NCBI GenBank assembly: GCA_016699615.1
Contig: CP064984.1
Coordinates: forward strand, 62,001-126,000
Direction: 5' to 3'
Length of the DNA: 64,000 bases
Origin: Sphingobacteriales bacterium
GTDB taxonomy: Bacteria > Bacteroidota > Bacteroidia > Chitinophagales > JADIYW01
The position numbers and the translations under genes were made by a program. The notes below the pieces were generated by a model. That model had not been told where the DNA came from. It did no database searches and saw only the letters and a list, made by a program, of their open reading frames with translations. Within the stretch, counting starts at the first letter, position 1. The number at the start of each line of letters is the position of its first letter. Below, piece after piece: positions 9,701 to 18,477 of this stretch.

Positions 9701-11626
9701 TTTTGCATTAATTGAAGTGCCATTACATATATTATCTACACCATTTGTAGCATTATAACTCGAAATATTAACTTTAATTCGTCCAGCACTTCTTCCACCA
9801 TTTAATATATTTGTACATGCATCAAAATTATACCCTGTACCTACTTGTAAATAATAATCTCTACCACCAAGTAAACATTCTGCACTAAAAGTACCACCGT
9901 CTGAAAAACACCATCTATCAAATGCTACTTCTGTAAGTCCAGATGTACCGGAACATGCGGCTGTTGATTTTAAATAAAGTGTTGCTGCAACATAATTAGC
10001 GTCTTCACCTGCTTCTTCGATATTAATATTTACTCCAGTAAGTCCATCAGTTGGTGTTGTAAACTTATACCACATAGTATTGGACATATCTCCTAAGCGT
10101 TGCTCGCCTGCTTGTGTCCCTAAACATGTATTATTATAATAAACATTACCTGTACTCGAATTCGAATTTAATGTACCAAAATCATGTGCATCACAGACAT
10201 TGTCTTTACCTTGAGCAGTAGTTGAACCAACAACTGTAATTCTATATGTACCCTCATCCTCATTAGCATTTGGACAAAATACAGCGGTGTTATTTTGCCA
10301 GCCTGCTACTTGAACATAATATTTTGAATTTGGGTCTAAGCAAAATCTTCTATAAGAATTTAATGTATTCTCAAATGTACCATCTATTCTACAATTCACA
10401 TTATCATCTCCATCTCCATCTCCAAGGTTTGTTAATTTGCTCCAATCAACACAAGAACGAGGAAATACATATGCAGTATCGTTTTGTTTCCATAACTTAA
10501 AATCTGCATCTAAATCATCTCCACCATAATCTCCATAAACATTTATATCTACATAAGCTGGAACAGTAGCTCCAGTTGTAAAGAAAAACCAATCTGTATG
10601 GCTATCTGCTAATCCAGGTTCTCCTGATTCTTGATTTGTTCCATTATTATTATCATTAGCAGCTAAAGTACCTCCTCCTGCTGGCATAGCTCCTAAATTC
10701 CCATTATTACCTGCATCATCTGCTGCTGCAATATAATTATTTGTGTTAGCACCAGTTGTTGTAGATCTACTTATGTTTGTTCGTCCACCATTTGCTGAAA
10801 CTCTTATATAATATCTTCCTACAGAAATTGGACCTCCTATACTAACACTACCATTACCTGAACCTACTTCACATGATGTGTTGCAAGATGAAGATGCATC
10901 ATAAAACACAGTTACTGTACCATTAGCTCCATTAAAGGTTAAATTACTTAAGTTAGTTGCTGATACATCAAAGTAGTACCAAGCATCTGTACATTGATTA
11001 ACATCGTCTGTTCTATTACCTGATGTTATGTTTTTTGCTGTTGCACAGGTTTTATTATTTGTATAACCATTTGCATCAAGATTATTGCCGGCATAAGCAC
11101 CTACAACTTCCCATCTGGATTTATAAGTAAATACTGGTGAGACATTGCCTCCACATGCACAACCAAATGCACCACTTGCTGCCGTAACAGAAACTGGATT
11201 TGCCAATGTAATATTTCCTGCACCTGCAGTAGCACTTGGATAAGCATATGAATTTGTTGAAGAAGGTGCACCACTTTCAATATCACAATTAGATACACCA
11301 TCATCTTCTTGACCATAAAAAGTTACAGAAATATTACCTGTTGGCCAACAATCGGCACTCCAATATGAATTTGTACCCCAAATTGTTTTATCTGGATTCA
11401 CAGTATTTGCACTGCTATTATCTATTTCGTGGCAAGCATTAGGTACTCCACCTCGCCATAGCCATTCCCATTCACTTCCATTACAAATACCGACTACATC
11501 ATCACAATCTGTACCTGGAGTATTTGTAACCTCAATTACTTTCATTTTTAGCGTTTTCTGTGCGTAAGATTGTTGTATGCAACAGCATATAATAAGTAAA
11601 AATAATATTTTGTAAATGTTTTTCAT
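6743..11626 (-). CDS. Giant repeat adhesin-like protein, N-terminal part with signal peptide
   Basis: 1,627 residues starting MKNIYKILFLLIICCCIQQS-YAQ, a clear Sec signal peptide. A divergent N-terminal domain (DVVGICNGSEWEWLW) is followed by about seven to eight domains of the same type as in the ORF at 892-6726 (examples: NICASTEAGEPSGGQ then TVWYYF; NICATVAASGEPDA then TVWYKF). The ORF stops at HDEPCFAYNLGSLKMQA, just where a repeat should run on to its N-x-C-A-T motif. That motif appears 50 bases later in the next ORF. It has no sorting domain of its own. One lost base, or two short-counted homopolymers (6717-6722 and 6754-6757), would join the ORFs into one T9SS protein of about 3,580 residues. 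Its ligand and substrate are unknown; a surface role is inferred. Confidence 0.8.
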   Translation of the reverse strand: MKNIYKILFLLIICCCIQQSYAQKTLKMKVIEVTNTPGTDCDDVVGICNGSEWEWLWRGGVPNACHEIDNSSANTVNPDKTIWGTNSYWSADCWPTGNISVTFYGQEDDGVSNCDIESGAPSSTNSYAYPSATAGAGNITLANPVSVTAASGAFGCACGGNVSPVFTYKSRWEVVGAYAGNNLDANGYTNNKTCATAKNITSGNRTDDVNQCTDAWYYFDVSATNLSNLTFNGANGTVTVFYDASSSCNTSCEVGSGNGSVSIGGPISVGRYYIRVSANGGRTNISRSTTTGANTNNYIAAADDAGNNGNLGAMPAGGGTLAANDNNNGTNQESGEPGLADSHTDWFFFTTGATVPAYVDINVYGDYGGDDLDADFKLWKQNDTAYVFPRSCVDWSKLTNLGDGDGDDNVNCRIDGTFENTLNSYRRFCLDPNSKYYVQVAGWQNNTAVFCPNANEDEGTYRITVVGSTTAQGKDNVCDAHDFGTLNSNSSTGNVYYNNTCLGTQAGEQRLGDMSNTMWYKFTTPTDGLTGVNINIEEAGEDANYVAATLYLKSTAACSGTSGLTEVAFDRWCFSDGGTFSAECLLGGRDYYLQVGTGYNFDACTNILNGGRSAGRIKVNISSYNATNGVDNICNGTSINAKLLGNINTTSGSFATLNNQSNICASTEAGEPSGGQKTVWYYFTTGATVPRNINIRMAEQDGIDPDLYLYEACGNVCGGPTWSNLTNEKNSWDADATNVFDTDAEINETGYLHPNSTYFIRCDGGGGILETEGIFSLAVNWNGTFNSNDDFCNAWLAGTTNGGAAAHTESITNNDTLDLGETISIPTFNNKSATAQEQCALDEPNVDNDDETVWIKFVTSSTPGSKIRINASGSNGSGGALCTWTGAWLKVYEADGTPALPTNCTGWTSSTNWFNGITLANGDYPNGIDVPLIGNVGDESVYDIECPKPNTTYWVQLDDAWYSTCDMMDFTMTITDNGFTAGPDKICDATNLGTLSNTTNTDLFINKQTNICATVAASGEPDAFPAQSIDKTVWYKFTTPAAYYPTSHPLAQLPHVYTFEVDRLGGSIDAWPTFAVYEQTATTVRTCTPENAASFSNLSLVDYTQNLDFGDAKLEYLCLKANTTYYVQVDHASVTGLGGDYVDFSLRVKKAAFRAADNLCDAVDLGIITQNGTAAGTSTNVNWTLSNKFTAAPYFGLPHTNKCTAAESGENDISNPGSNNQQEDNITGGGTHTATTWYKFTTGTTVPDWIYWYNNDNILTDANRGTLCLEPLPYNGGVGFNSEVTFLLPETPASCPIQTQMAVQPEMNIPGDLCEATTGYGFGAPCYKDLFRLKCPIPNTTYYVQIKDAGAISLCYEGLWSFDNGTYGIKTAPTLGGAPINDSICNAIDLGSVPNGGQLAPATLYDNFCATPDVQWRADFSQELEADVWFRFKPPLSGSVLITAQSAPAGSPGVDDDLDIQMAIWEPILGNGTNTHCSDPRYLWTPILAQDHKDCELTEAGIGACSGLSTNVLFAYDIYNTCGGSSAFGGAFCNEGNSFIATCLDPNKYYYLQVDGGDYLTCDLLDAGDCVMGYFKLQIKDAALGLVNPDNTATNISPYTGLGIRNFDYIHDEPCFAYNLGSLKMQA

Positions 11627-11636
11627 TAGAATAGAT

Positions 11637-11879
11637 TTATATGTTGAATAATTTATGTTTTGAATTTTTTGCTATAAAAATCATATCGTTTTTATCATTA
11701 ATTTTGAATTCTGTATCATTTTCAATTAATAATTTTATTGAATTAGTATTTGTACCGAAAATCCTTAAAAGCTTAGCTAAAACAAAGTCTGTGAGCAATA
11801 TATTCTGGTTTGCAACACTATGCTGTATTATAAAATAAGATAAAAAAGCAATTAGTATGTAGAGTTTATTCATATTCAA
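11637..11879 (-). CDS. Small secreted protein, possible truncated paralogue of the 191-residue protein at 13549
   Basis: 80 residues starting MNMNKLYILIAFLSYFIIQH-SVA, a signal peptide, then a short mature part NQNILLTDFVLAKLLRIFG. The N-terminal half resembles that of the protein at 13549-14124 (signal peptide followed by VSMKDIVLSDSLMHQIVSI) in length, hydrophobicity and the D-[FI]-V-L pattern, so it may be a shortened copy. It ends 10 bases before the start of the giant repeat protein and would share its transcript. No domain family is recognised. An ORF of similar length on the opposite strand has no signal sequence and was not preferred. Confidence 0.4.
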   Translation of the reverse strand: MNMNKLYILIAFLSYFIIQHSVANQNILLTDFVLAKLLRIFGTNTNSIKLLIENDTEFKINDKNDMIFIAKNSKHKLFNI

Positions 11880-12062
11880 ATAAAATTTGATGTTAATTCA
11901 CAATTACTATAAGATAAAGATAAATAAAATTAACATTTAGTTGCTCTATATGCAAAAAATATTTGTTAAATAAGTGTTAATATACAAGTCTTAATGCTAT
12001 AATTTTATCAAATATTAAAATGCGATAATCTGATTAATTTAATTTACAATTAGCTGAATTTC

Positions 12063-13327
12063 GACAATGTGGTCAGAAATGGAGCGGAAAATTGTCTTTT
12101 AAGTCAATAACCACGGTTGTTATGAGCAATATCATTGAAACTGTTTTCAATGATATTATCTTAGATAATGAAAAATCTAAAAAAAATGCCAAGTTTGTGG
12201 CTCTAATCACTTCCATAAAAAGGGAATAAGAAATGGAAAACAGCGCTATCAATGTTCCAATTGTTGTGTCTATTTTACAATTAAAAATAATGGTGTAACA
12301 CTCAATAATCAGTTTATATGGTTTAAGAAATGGATAATAGAAAGACAGGTTTATAAGTATCTGATTAGAGATAGTGGTATGTCTCAAAGTAGTATTCAGC
12401 GACTGTTTAATAAGTATCTAAAATCAGCACCGACAGTAGCTATCCGTAGTAAATCTAAAGTACATTTACTTATAGATGGTAGTTATTTTAGCAATGGGTT
12501 ATGTTTGATATTGTATTACGATCATGACATGAGATATGTTCAATTATATAGAGAAACCAATCAAGAAAAATATAAAGAAATTAAGGAGGATTTAGAAAAT
12601 TTGAAGAAGTTAGGTGTCGATGTTTATAGTATTACATGTGATGGTCATAAAGCAATATTAAAAGCAATTAGAAAGGTTTTCCTAATGCTGTTATACAACG
12701 TTGCTTAGTACATATAAAACGTCAAACACGTAATTATTTAAGCGCTCAACCCAAAACAATACAAGCACAAGAGTTACTTCAATTATCTAACAAAATCACA
12801 TCTATTAAATCAATAGAACAGAGTGCTTATTGGTTAGTCGAGTTTAAAATATGGTATGATAAAAACATGCTTTTTATTAACGAACAATCATATAAAGAAG
12901 ACACAAAAAGATATTGGTATACACATGCAAAGTTACATGCTGCTTGTAGTCTAATTATCAATGCTATACCAGATATGTTCTCTTATTTAGATGATGCAGA
13001 AATACCTTATACAACCAATAGATTAGAAAATTATTTTACACATCTAAAAGAAAAACTAACGTTGCACAGAGGTTTAAGATTTGAAGCAAAGAAGAATTTT
13101 ATAAAATGGTATTTACATCTTAAAAATAATCCGTAATGAGTTTTCTTAGCCATAATGTTTGCCGATATAAGAAAAATGACAGCCATTGCTGACTGTCATC
13201 TATCGTATAAACATCTATCTTATTGCTGGTAGGTTGCTCTCCAGCAGAGCCTACTTCCTCTTCAAATAGATATATAAAATTAAAACTAATTTATATCTAA
13301 AAAAAGCTCCATTTTTGACCACATTAC
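12063..13327 (+). mobile_element. IS256-like insertion sequence with zinc-ribbon transposase, complete ends
   Basis: The 1,265-bp element is bounded by imperfect inverted ends. The left end reads AATGTGGTCAGAAATGGAGC (12066-12085); the right end, reverse-complemented, reads the same with A for G (13306-13325). The 9-bp direct repeat CTGAATTTC sits immediately outside (12054-12062 and 13328-13336), a target duplication of the 8-9 bp size usual for the IS256 family. Intact termini and an exact duplication mean the insertion is recent. It lies between the two paralogous secreted-protein genes, outside any recognisable reading frame. Confidence 0.8.
12122..13136 (+). pseudogene. IS256-family-like transposase (zinc-binding variant), two frameshifts
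   Basis: Three reading-frame pieces make one transposase of about 338 residues. It has an N-terminal zinc ribbon (CQVCGS ... QRYQCSNCC), a helix-turn-helix-like stretch (YKYLIRDSGMSQSSIQRLF), and a DDE core with candidate acids in LLIDGSYF, TCDGHKAI and TNRLENYF. The last is followed by the LKEKLTLHRGL tail seen in IS256 variants. Frame breaks occur in A8 at 12179-12186 and T4 at 12677-12680; one extra base in each restores the reading (SKKKCQVCG; RKVFPNAVIQRCLVHIKR). The A8 site could also be a slippage site as in some IS elements, but the second break argues against deliberate recoding. Confidence 0.7.
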
Positions 13328-13548
13328 CTGAATTTCAGTCTAATATAAAAATCTTATCATATACTAATAAATATCTATATGTATATATTAAAAATTAGAT
13401 TATTAATACAAAGCAATTTGGTGAGAATTTATTTTTTATGTTAAAAAATGAACATATCGTGTCATGTTATTTTGAATGTATAAGTAACTTATTTATCTAC
13501 AAAGTTTTATTTGCATATTGCGAGCAACCTTAAAATATAATGTATGCT

Positions 13549-14124
13549 CTACTTAAACAATTTATTATTTGAATTATTGATTAAAAAAAAGAACTCATCA
13601 ATAAAAGCATCTTTGTTTATTGATTTATTTAAGACATCATTTGTAAAGTATGGTGTAAAGCTTTGAAAATATTTATCATCTGTTAGGAAATGTAATGCAT
13701 TTTTTGTGTAGAATGCATTAAAAATAATACGTGCTAAATATATTTTATAATTGTATGCAAAACTTCCTCCTTTACTTTTGTATGTGTCTGGAAATTTTGC
13801 AAATTCAAACTCTTTGGATAATAAGAAAGAATCTGCTAGTATTATACATTGGTTATATGAACTATCGTTTTTAGAAAAGATTGAGTCTTGTTGTATGTGT
13901 AGTAATTTTATAATAGCTTCTCTATCTACTTTTGCTAAACTTTCCCATTCTTTAGCATATATTTTGGATATTTGCTTAGTAATTTCATTTTCATCTGTAT
14001 TATTACTACTAATTGATACTATTTGATGCATTAATGAATCTGACAATACAATATCTTTCATTGATACATTGGCAAATATATTGTTAGCCAAGAACATTAA
14101 TATTAATAAATAAAATCTATGCAT
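13549..14124 (-). CDS. Secreted protein of unknown function
   Basis: 191 residues. The first 18 (MHRFYLLILMFLANNIFA) form a signal peptide with an A-x-A-like end; the rest is soluble and mostly helical with no motif I recognise (KISKIYAKEWESLAKVDREA; a Phe/Tyr-rich C-terminal third). It is likely periplasmic or surface-exposed. It stands alone, with 200-base gaps on both sides. Its N-terminus resembles the 80-residue protein at 11637, which suggests an ancestral tandem pair now separated by the IS256-like element. Confidence 0.6.
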   Translation of the reverse strand: MHRFYLLILMFLANNIFANVSMKDIVLSDSLMHQIVSISSNNTDENEITKQISKIYAKEWESLAKVDREAIIKLLHIQQDSIFSKNDSSYNQCIILADSFLLSKEFEFAKFPDTYKSKGGSFAYNYKIYLARIIFNAFYTKNALHFLTDDKYFQSFTPYFTNDVLNKSINKDAFIDEFFFLINNSNNKLFK

Positions 14125-14332
14125 AATTTGATTTTTTATAAAGATAGTTATGATTCAATATTGGTTGTTGTGTATATTACTAAAATATGTTAATTGTTAG
14201 TTAAAATAAATTTATGTACATTCAATACATAGATTAAAAAAAATGGTTTGCACAAGCAAACCAATTCTGTAAGTATTATTCTACTATGTTAAAAAACAAA
14301 CATTCTTTATAAGAAATATTTGATTGAACATG

Positions 14333-16027
14333 CTAATCTATTGGCACAAGCTGACCATCTTTCATTATAAATATATAATGTTGCTTGGTGAAGAAATCAT
14401 CTAATTCGTCTTCTATATCTTCTTCATCTTCTGTGCTGATGTTTGTACCATTGATTTTGATTGAATCTTGTGCTGCATTGACACTGATTGTCTTACCATT
14501 GATATTGATGACAACATTTGCTGAATCATTCTTGTTGGTATTAATATTTAAAGATAGATTTTTGATATCTTCTTTGTTCCAATTAATATTTAAATTATCT
14601 ACATCGATATATTCTTCTGTGTGTTTATTCCATGCAATGATTTTTCCTTCTGGCACAAATACTTTTAGAATTAATCTTTGATTTCTGAATTTAAAGTCTT
14701 TTGTATTGTATTTAAAAAATGGATCAATGACTAGTTTGTTGTTTATTTGTGTTGTTTGGTGTTGTATTGATGTTGCATTTTTTAATGCTTCTTGCTCTGT
14801 TTTTCCATAGGCAGAAAACTCTTTTATTGTATAAAACTGATTATTGTTGCTTGGTAAAATTCTAATTTCTACATCATTTGTTATGTTATAATCTTTATTT
14901 ATAAAATCCATTAAATCGCTAAAACTATTGATTTCAATATTTAAGTTTTCTTCTTCTAAATAACTTATATCAATTTTAAATGTATCGCCAATTTGTGCTT
15001 CTTGCAGTGGAACTGTTTGTGAAAGTTTTCTATGTTCTGCAAAGTATGTTGATGATTCTTTGGCTGAAATAAATAGAAAAATCATTCCAATAAAAAATAA
15101 TGCAATTAATGGCAATACTACTTTCTTGGTCAATGGTTTATTGTTTTTAGAAAGCAAATGAATTGATGTGAGAATAATTCCAATTAATGATGAGATACCA
15201 ACTAAAATACCACCAACTGATAAGAATGTACTGTAAATACTTGAGTCGAAGAAAAACTTATTGGCAATAGGCACACCAGCAAAAAGTGTTACAACAAACG
15301 AAACTAACGCAGCAAATATTGCAATAATGATAGATACAAAAATTAAGAATATAATTATCTTAAACAAAAATACAAAGAACCAAATAAATGCGTTTGCGAC
15401 TTTTCCAAATATTGAAATTAATATGTTCAATGGATTGCTTGAATCAACTAAACCATCACTATTTTTTTTTTCTAAGTTGGAAAGATTGATTGGTTTTCCT
15501 TGCATTGCCAATTTCTGTGCCTTTGTTTTTGCTTCAGGCATAATTATCCAAAGAATTATATAAATAATAAGTGCTGTACCAAATGTAATGAATGGAGAAA
15601 TAATAAATAATATACGTATCCAAATTGGGTCGTTGATACCAAAATATTTACTCAGTCCACTACAAACACCACCAATAATATTATCATCTACATCACGATA
15701 TAGTTTTTTAGTTTCTGTTGTCTCATTATTGTCTGTTTTAGATTGATGTTGAGTTGTTTTTTGTTCTTCATTTTCTTCAAAATCTTGTGGTCTTCCCATC
15801 ATGTTTATCACATTATTGGCATCAGCAACAGAAACAATTTTATCTTTTCCATTTTTGTAAAATATTTCTGCAAAACGTGCTTCAATATCTTGAATAATTT
15901 CATCTTTACCATCTTCATTTTGATAGTAGTTTCTAATTGAATTAAAATATTCAATTAGCAATTCATAAGCATCATCATTAATCGTAAATGATTGTCCAGC
16001 TAAGTTTATATTATAAGTTTTGTTCAT
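14333..16027 (-). CDS. PspC-domain membrane protein
   Basis: 564 residues. The N-terminal ~100 residues are cytosolic (INDDAYELLIEYFNSIRNYY, with Asp/Glu-rich helices). A PspC domain follows at ~108-170 (LYRDVDDNIIGGVCSGLSKY ... PIWIRILFIISPF ... IILWIIMPEA), then about four more membrane segments between ~205 and 320, and a C-terminal ~240-residue soluble region rich in beta strands that resembles DUF4097-like adhesin tails. In PspC families the domain links envelope stress to regulators; here the role is inferred only. It is third in an operon after a small membrane-anchored protein and a PadR regulator, with gaps of 3 and 11 bases, the layout usual for this pair in Bacteroidota. Confidence 0.85.
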   Translation of the reverse strand: MNKTYNINLAGQSFTINDDAYELLIEYFNSIRNYYQNEDGKDEIIQDIEARFAEIFYKNGKDKIVSVADANNVINMMGRPQDFEENEEQKTTQHQSKTDNNETTETKKLYRDVDDNIIGGVCSGLSKYFGINDPIWIRILFIISPFITFGTALIIYIILWIIMPEAKTKAQKLAMQGKPINLSNLEKKNSDGLVDSSNPLNILISIFGKVANAFIWFFVFLFKIIIFLIFVSIIIAIFAALVSFVVTLFAGVPIANKFFFDSSIYSTFLSVGGILVGISSLIGIILTSIHLLSKNNKPLTKKVVLPLIALFFIGMIFLFISAKESSTYFAEHRKLSQTVPLQEAQIGDTFKIDISYLEEENLNIEINSFSDLMDFINKDYNITNDVEIRILPSNNNQFYTIKEFSAYGKTEQEALKNATSIQHQTTQINNKLVIDPFFKYNTKDFKFRNQRLILKVFVPEGKIIAWNKHTEEYIDVDNLNINWNKEDIKNLSLNINTNKNDSANVVININGKTISVNAAQDSIKINGTNISTEDEEDIEDELDDFFTKQHYIFIMKDGQLVPID

Positions 16028-16038
16028 GATATTGTTGA

Positions 16039-16404
16039 TTAAAAATTATTATTTATTTTTTTGTCAGCGATAGAACTATCTACAGCATTTGCCAATTCTT
16101 GCCATGTTTCTGCTAATTCTTGCAATGCAGCTACACCTTGATCTGTTAGTACAAAATATTTTCTTGGTGGTCCAGATGTACTTTCTTTCCATACATATGA
16201 TAGTAATCCTAAGTTTTTTAGTCGTGTGAGTAGTGGATAAACAGTACCTTCTACGACCAACAAATTTGCATTTTTTAAATTTTCCAAAATATCAGAAGCA
16301 TAAACTTCTCCTTTTGATATGATACCTAAAATACAATATTCTAAAATGCCTTTTCGCATTTGAATTTTTGTATTCTCGATACTAAATTGATTATTTGTTG
16401 TCAT
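16039..16404 (-). CDS. PadR-family transcriptional regulator
   Basis: 121 residues. It has a winged helix with the family pattern MRKGILEYCILGIISKGEVY, then ILENLKNANLLVVEGTVYPL (recognition helix), LTRLKNLGLLSY and WKESTSGPPRKYFVLTDQG (wing), and a short C-terminal dimer helix. PadR proteins normally repress their own operon and respond to small molecules or envelope signals. It lies between the 85-residue anchored protein and the PspC gene. A 19-bp near-palindrome upstream of the operon (16738-16756) is a plausible binding site. Confidence 0.9.
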   Translation of the reverse strand: MTTNNQFSIENTKIQMRKGILEYCILGIISKGEVYASDILENLKNANLLVVEGTVYPLLTRLKNLGLLSYVWKESTSGPPRKYFVLTDQGVAALQELAETWQELANAVDSSIADKKINNNF

Positions 16405-16407
16405 TGA

Positions 16408-16665
16408 TTAGATTTTTACTTTTACAGAAATTACAGTATTAATGAGTTGAGTTGTCATGTATGTTGTTTCCTCAATCTCATTGATTATTTTTTCAAGCTT
16501 GCGTGGCGATACACTATTTTCGATGTACAACACATTTGCTTTTCCATTTTCATCTACTAAATAATCTACAACTATTGTTTTATTGTTGTTTAAAACCTCT
16601 CCTGCTTTTTTTGCTAATGGCAATAATGCTACTATTACCAATGCTATCAATACTTTCTTTTTCAT
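16408..16665 (-). CDS. Small membrane-anchored or exported protein, first gene of the padR-pspC operon
   Basis: 85 residues: MKKKVLIALVIVALLPLAKK is a signal peptide or single N-terminal anchor, followed by a small soluble domain (TIVVDYLVDENGKANVLYIE ... PRKLEKIINEIEETTYMTTQ). It ends three bases before the padR start and therefore belongs to the same transcript. No family name can be given. Its position suggests a part in the same envelope-sensing unit as PspC. Confidence 0.65.
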   Translation of the reverse strand: MKKKVLIALVIVALLPLAKKAGEVLNNNKTIVVDYLVDENGKANVLYIENSVSPRKLEKIINEIEETTYMTTQLINTVISVKVKI

Positions 16666-16715
16666 TTTTAATTTATTTTTATTGTGAATAATATAATATA
16701 TAGAACTTTACAATG

Positions 16716-16756
16716 CAAATATAATGCTTTTACATTATACTATGTAATACAAAGTA
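16716..16756 (-). promoter_or_regulatory. Promoter and candidate PadR operator for the 16.7-14.3 kb operon
   Basis: On the minus strand, TATATTTG (16723-16716) matches the Bacteroidota -7 consensus TAnnTTTG and stands about 50 bases before the first ATG. Just upstream, 16738-16756 is a 19-bp near-palindrome TACTATGTA-A-TACAAAGTA with one mismatched pair. Its place over the -33 region fits an operator for autorepression by the PadR protein encoded in the operon. The consensus is known for the phylum; the operator role is inferred. Confidence 0.45.
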
Positions 16757-16837
16757 CTATATTGTTTAGTTAATTTTTTGTTAAAAATAACAAAAATATA
16801 ATTAAATAATTGATTTACAATAAATTAAAAAAGTAAA

Positions 16838-17272
16838 TTACTTTTCAGAATCAAATTTTTCTTGTAGTTTTTTAATGGAATTATCTATCATGCTGTGCTG
16901 TATGCTGTCTGTCTCTTTAAATCCTAATTTATTAAAAATTGACTTTAATGATTGAGTATTAAAATTATTAAAAATTAAATCATCAAAAGAAATATAAAAG
17001 ACAAATGATTTTATATCTAATTGTTCATGTAAAAGATCAAGTATTTCTTTTTCTTTAATATAAGAAAAAGCATGGTCTAAAAAAATAATATTACGTTGTT
17101 TTACAATCGTCAAATTTCTTTTTAAATCATTTGCATTAAATAAAATAATAGGTGCATCTGATGTTATTTTTTCTGAAAAACTGAGTTCTTTTGATATAAA
17201 TAAATCTAAAAATACATTTTTAGTATCATCAGTGAAGTATAAAAATAATAATGAGTCAGAATTCATGATCAA
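16838..17272 (-). CDS. Conserved-looking protein of unknown function
   Basis: 144 residues, no signal peptide and no membrane segment. It is rich in Phe, Ile and Asp (LLFLYFTDDTKNVFLDLFIS; FVFYISFDDLIFNNF) with a predicted alpha/beta character, and ends in a Lys-rich helix. The start could be codon 1 or the Met at codon 3. It is divergent from the sugar kinase gene (17410) across a 137-base gap that probably holds both promoters. I do not recognise the family. Confidence 0.5.
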   Translation of the reverse strand: MIMNSDSLLFLYFTDDTKNVFLDLFISKELSFSEKITSDAPIILFNANDLKRNLTIVKQRNIIFLDHAFSYIKEKEILDLLHEQLDIKSFVFYISFDDLIFNNFNTQSLKSIFNKLGFKETDSIQHSMIDNSIKKLQEKFDSEK

Positions 17273-17409
17273 TTGTAAAATTGCACTTCTTTAACAATTG
17301 TTTTTGTCCAAACTGTATTGTGTATCGTGTACTTAGGTTTTGATGATTTAAACAAATTGCCGAACATAATTTCTATTTTTAATAAAGATAATTCAGTATT
17401 TTTGAAATC

Positions 17410-18395
17410 TTGATGATAGATTCAAAAAATATAGAAAAATTATTTAAAAATAAGCGTGTTTGTATCGTTGGAGATATCATGTTGGATGAATATGTGTACA
17501 CACATCAACAGAAAAAATCAACAGAATATAAACATGTACATACATCATTGGTGTACGAAAAAAAAACATACTTAGGTGGCGCAGCAAATGTGGCGCACAA
17601 TATTAGAAAATTAGATAGTACACCATACTTAGTTGGTGTATGTGGCAATGACGAACAAGGAAAAAAACTACAAGATTTATTAGCAAAAAATAAAATAAGC
17701 AACGAATATTTAATTCACACAAATATCATTACTACATACAAAAAAAGAATTTTTACAAGCAACAAACCAAGCATAAGAATAGATGAAGAAGAAATCAAAA
17801 ATATCCAAAATTGATTGAAACATTTATCATTCATCATGTAGAAAAAATTATAACAAAGCAAAAACCAAATGCATTAATATTTCAAGATTACAACAAAGGT
17901 GTACTTACATCAAAAACCATAAAAGAAATTATTCAATTGTGTATATGCAACAATATTCCATTTTTTGTAGATCCAAAATTTGAAAGCTGGAGTGCTTATC
18001 AGCATTGCACTATTTTCAAACCAAATATGAATGAATTTAATTTTTACTGTAATGAATTAAACATCAAACAAAAAATAAAAGATAGCATAGTAGAAATAAA
18101 GAAAAAAGTTGCTGCAAAAAATGTCCTAATTACATTAGGCAAAAAAGGCAACATATATATCAATGAAGAACAAAAAATCATACTCAAAAAAGCTAATAAA
18201 ATAATACAACATGCTGATGTTTGTGGTGCTGGCGATAGCGTAATTGCAACAATATGTTTGGCATATCTTGCAAAACTAAATATGAATACAATTGCAGAAT
18301 TGGCAAACATAGCAGGAAGCATCGCATGTATGCATGAAAATATTTATGCAATAAGCATAAATGACATAATTGACAGTTTTGATAAGAAATTATGA
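17410..18395 (+). pseudogene. PfkB-type sugar kinase similar to the RfaE1/HldE kinase domain, frameshifted
   Basis: Two ORFs (17410-17814 and 17811-18395) make one ribokinase-fold protein of about 328 residues. The first half has the N-terminal PfkB signature (VCIVGDIMLDEYVY ... YLGGAANVAHNIRKL). The second has ALIFQDYNKGVLTSKTIKEI, VDPKFESWSAYQHCTIFKPN and the catalytic DVCGAGDSVIATICLAYLA, where GAGD provides the anion hole and base. The combination matches heptose-7-phosphate kinase (RfaE domain I) for LPS precursor synthesis. One extra A in the run at 17807-17810 restores IQKLIETF. Its own nucleotidyltransferase partner is not in the window. Confidence 0.75.
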
Positions 18396-18477
18396 CATTG
18401 AAACACCAAAAATGTCAGAAAAAATACAATGGTACAACATTTGAAAACTATATTAAAAATAAAAATTTAAACACAAA

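Noticed and set aside
11641..11838. Plus-strand 65-residue ORF opposite the small secreted protein
   Set aside because: It has no signal peptide or motif, while the minus-strand ORF has a good signal peptide and sits in operon order.
12179..12186. A8 frameshift in the IS256-like transposase as programmed slippage
   Set aside because: A second break in a T4 run, and similar breaks in many non-IS genes, make a general homopolymer error the simpler cause.
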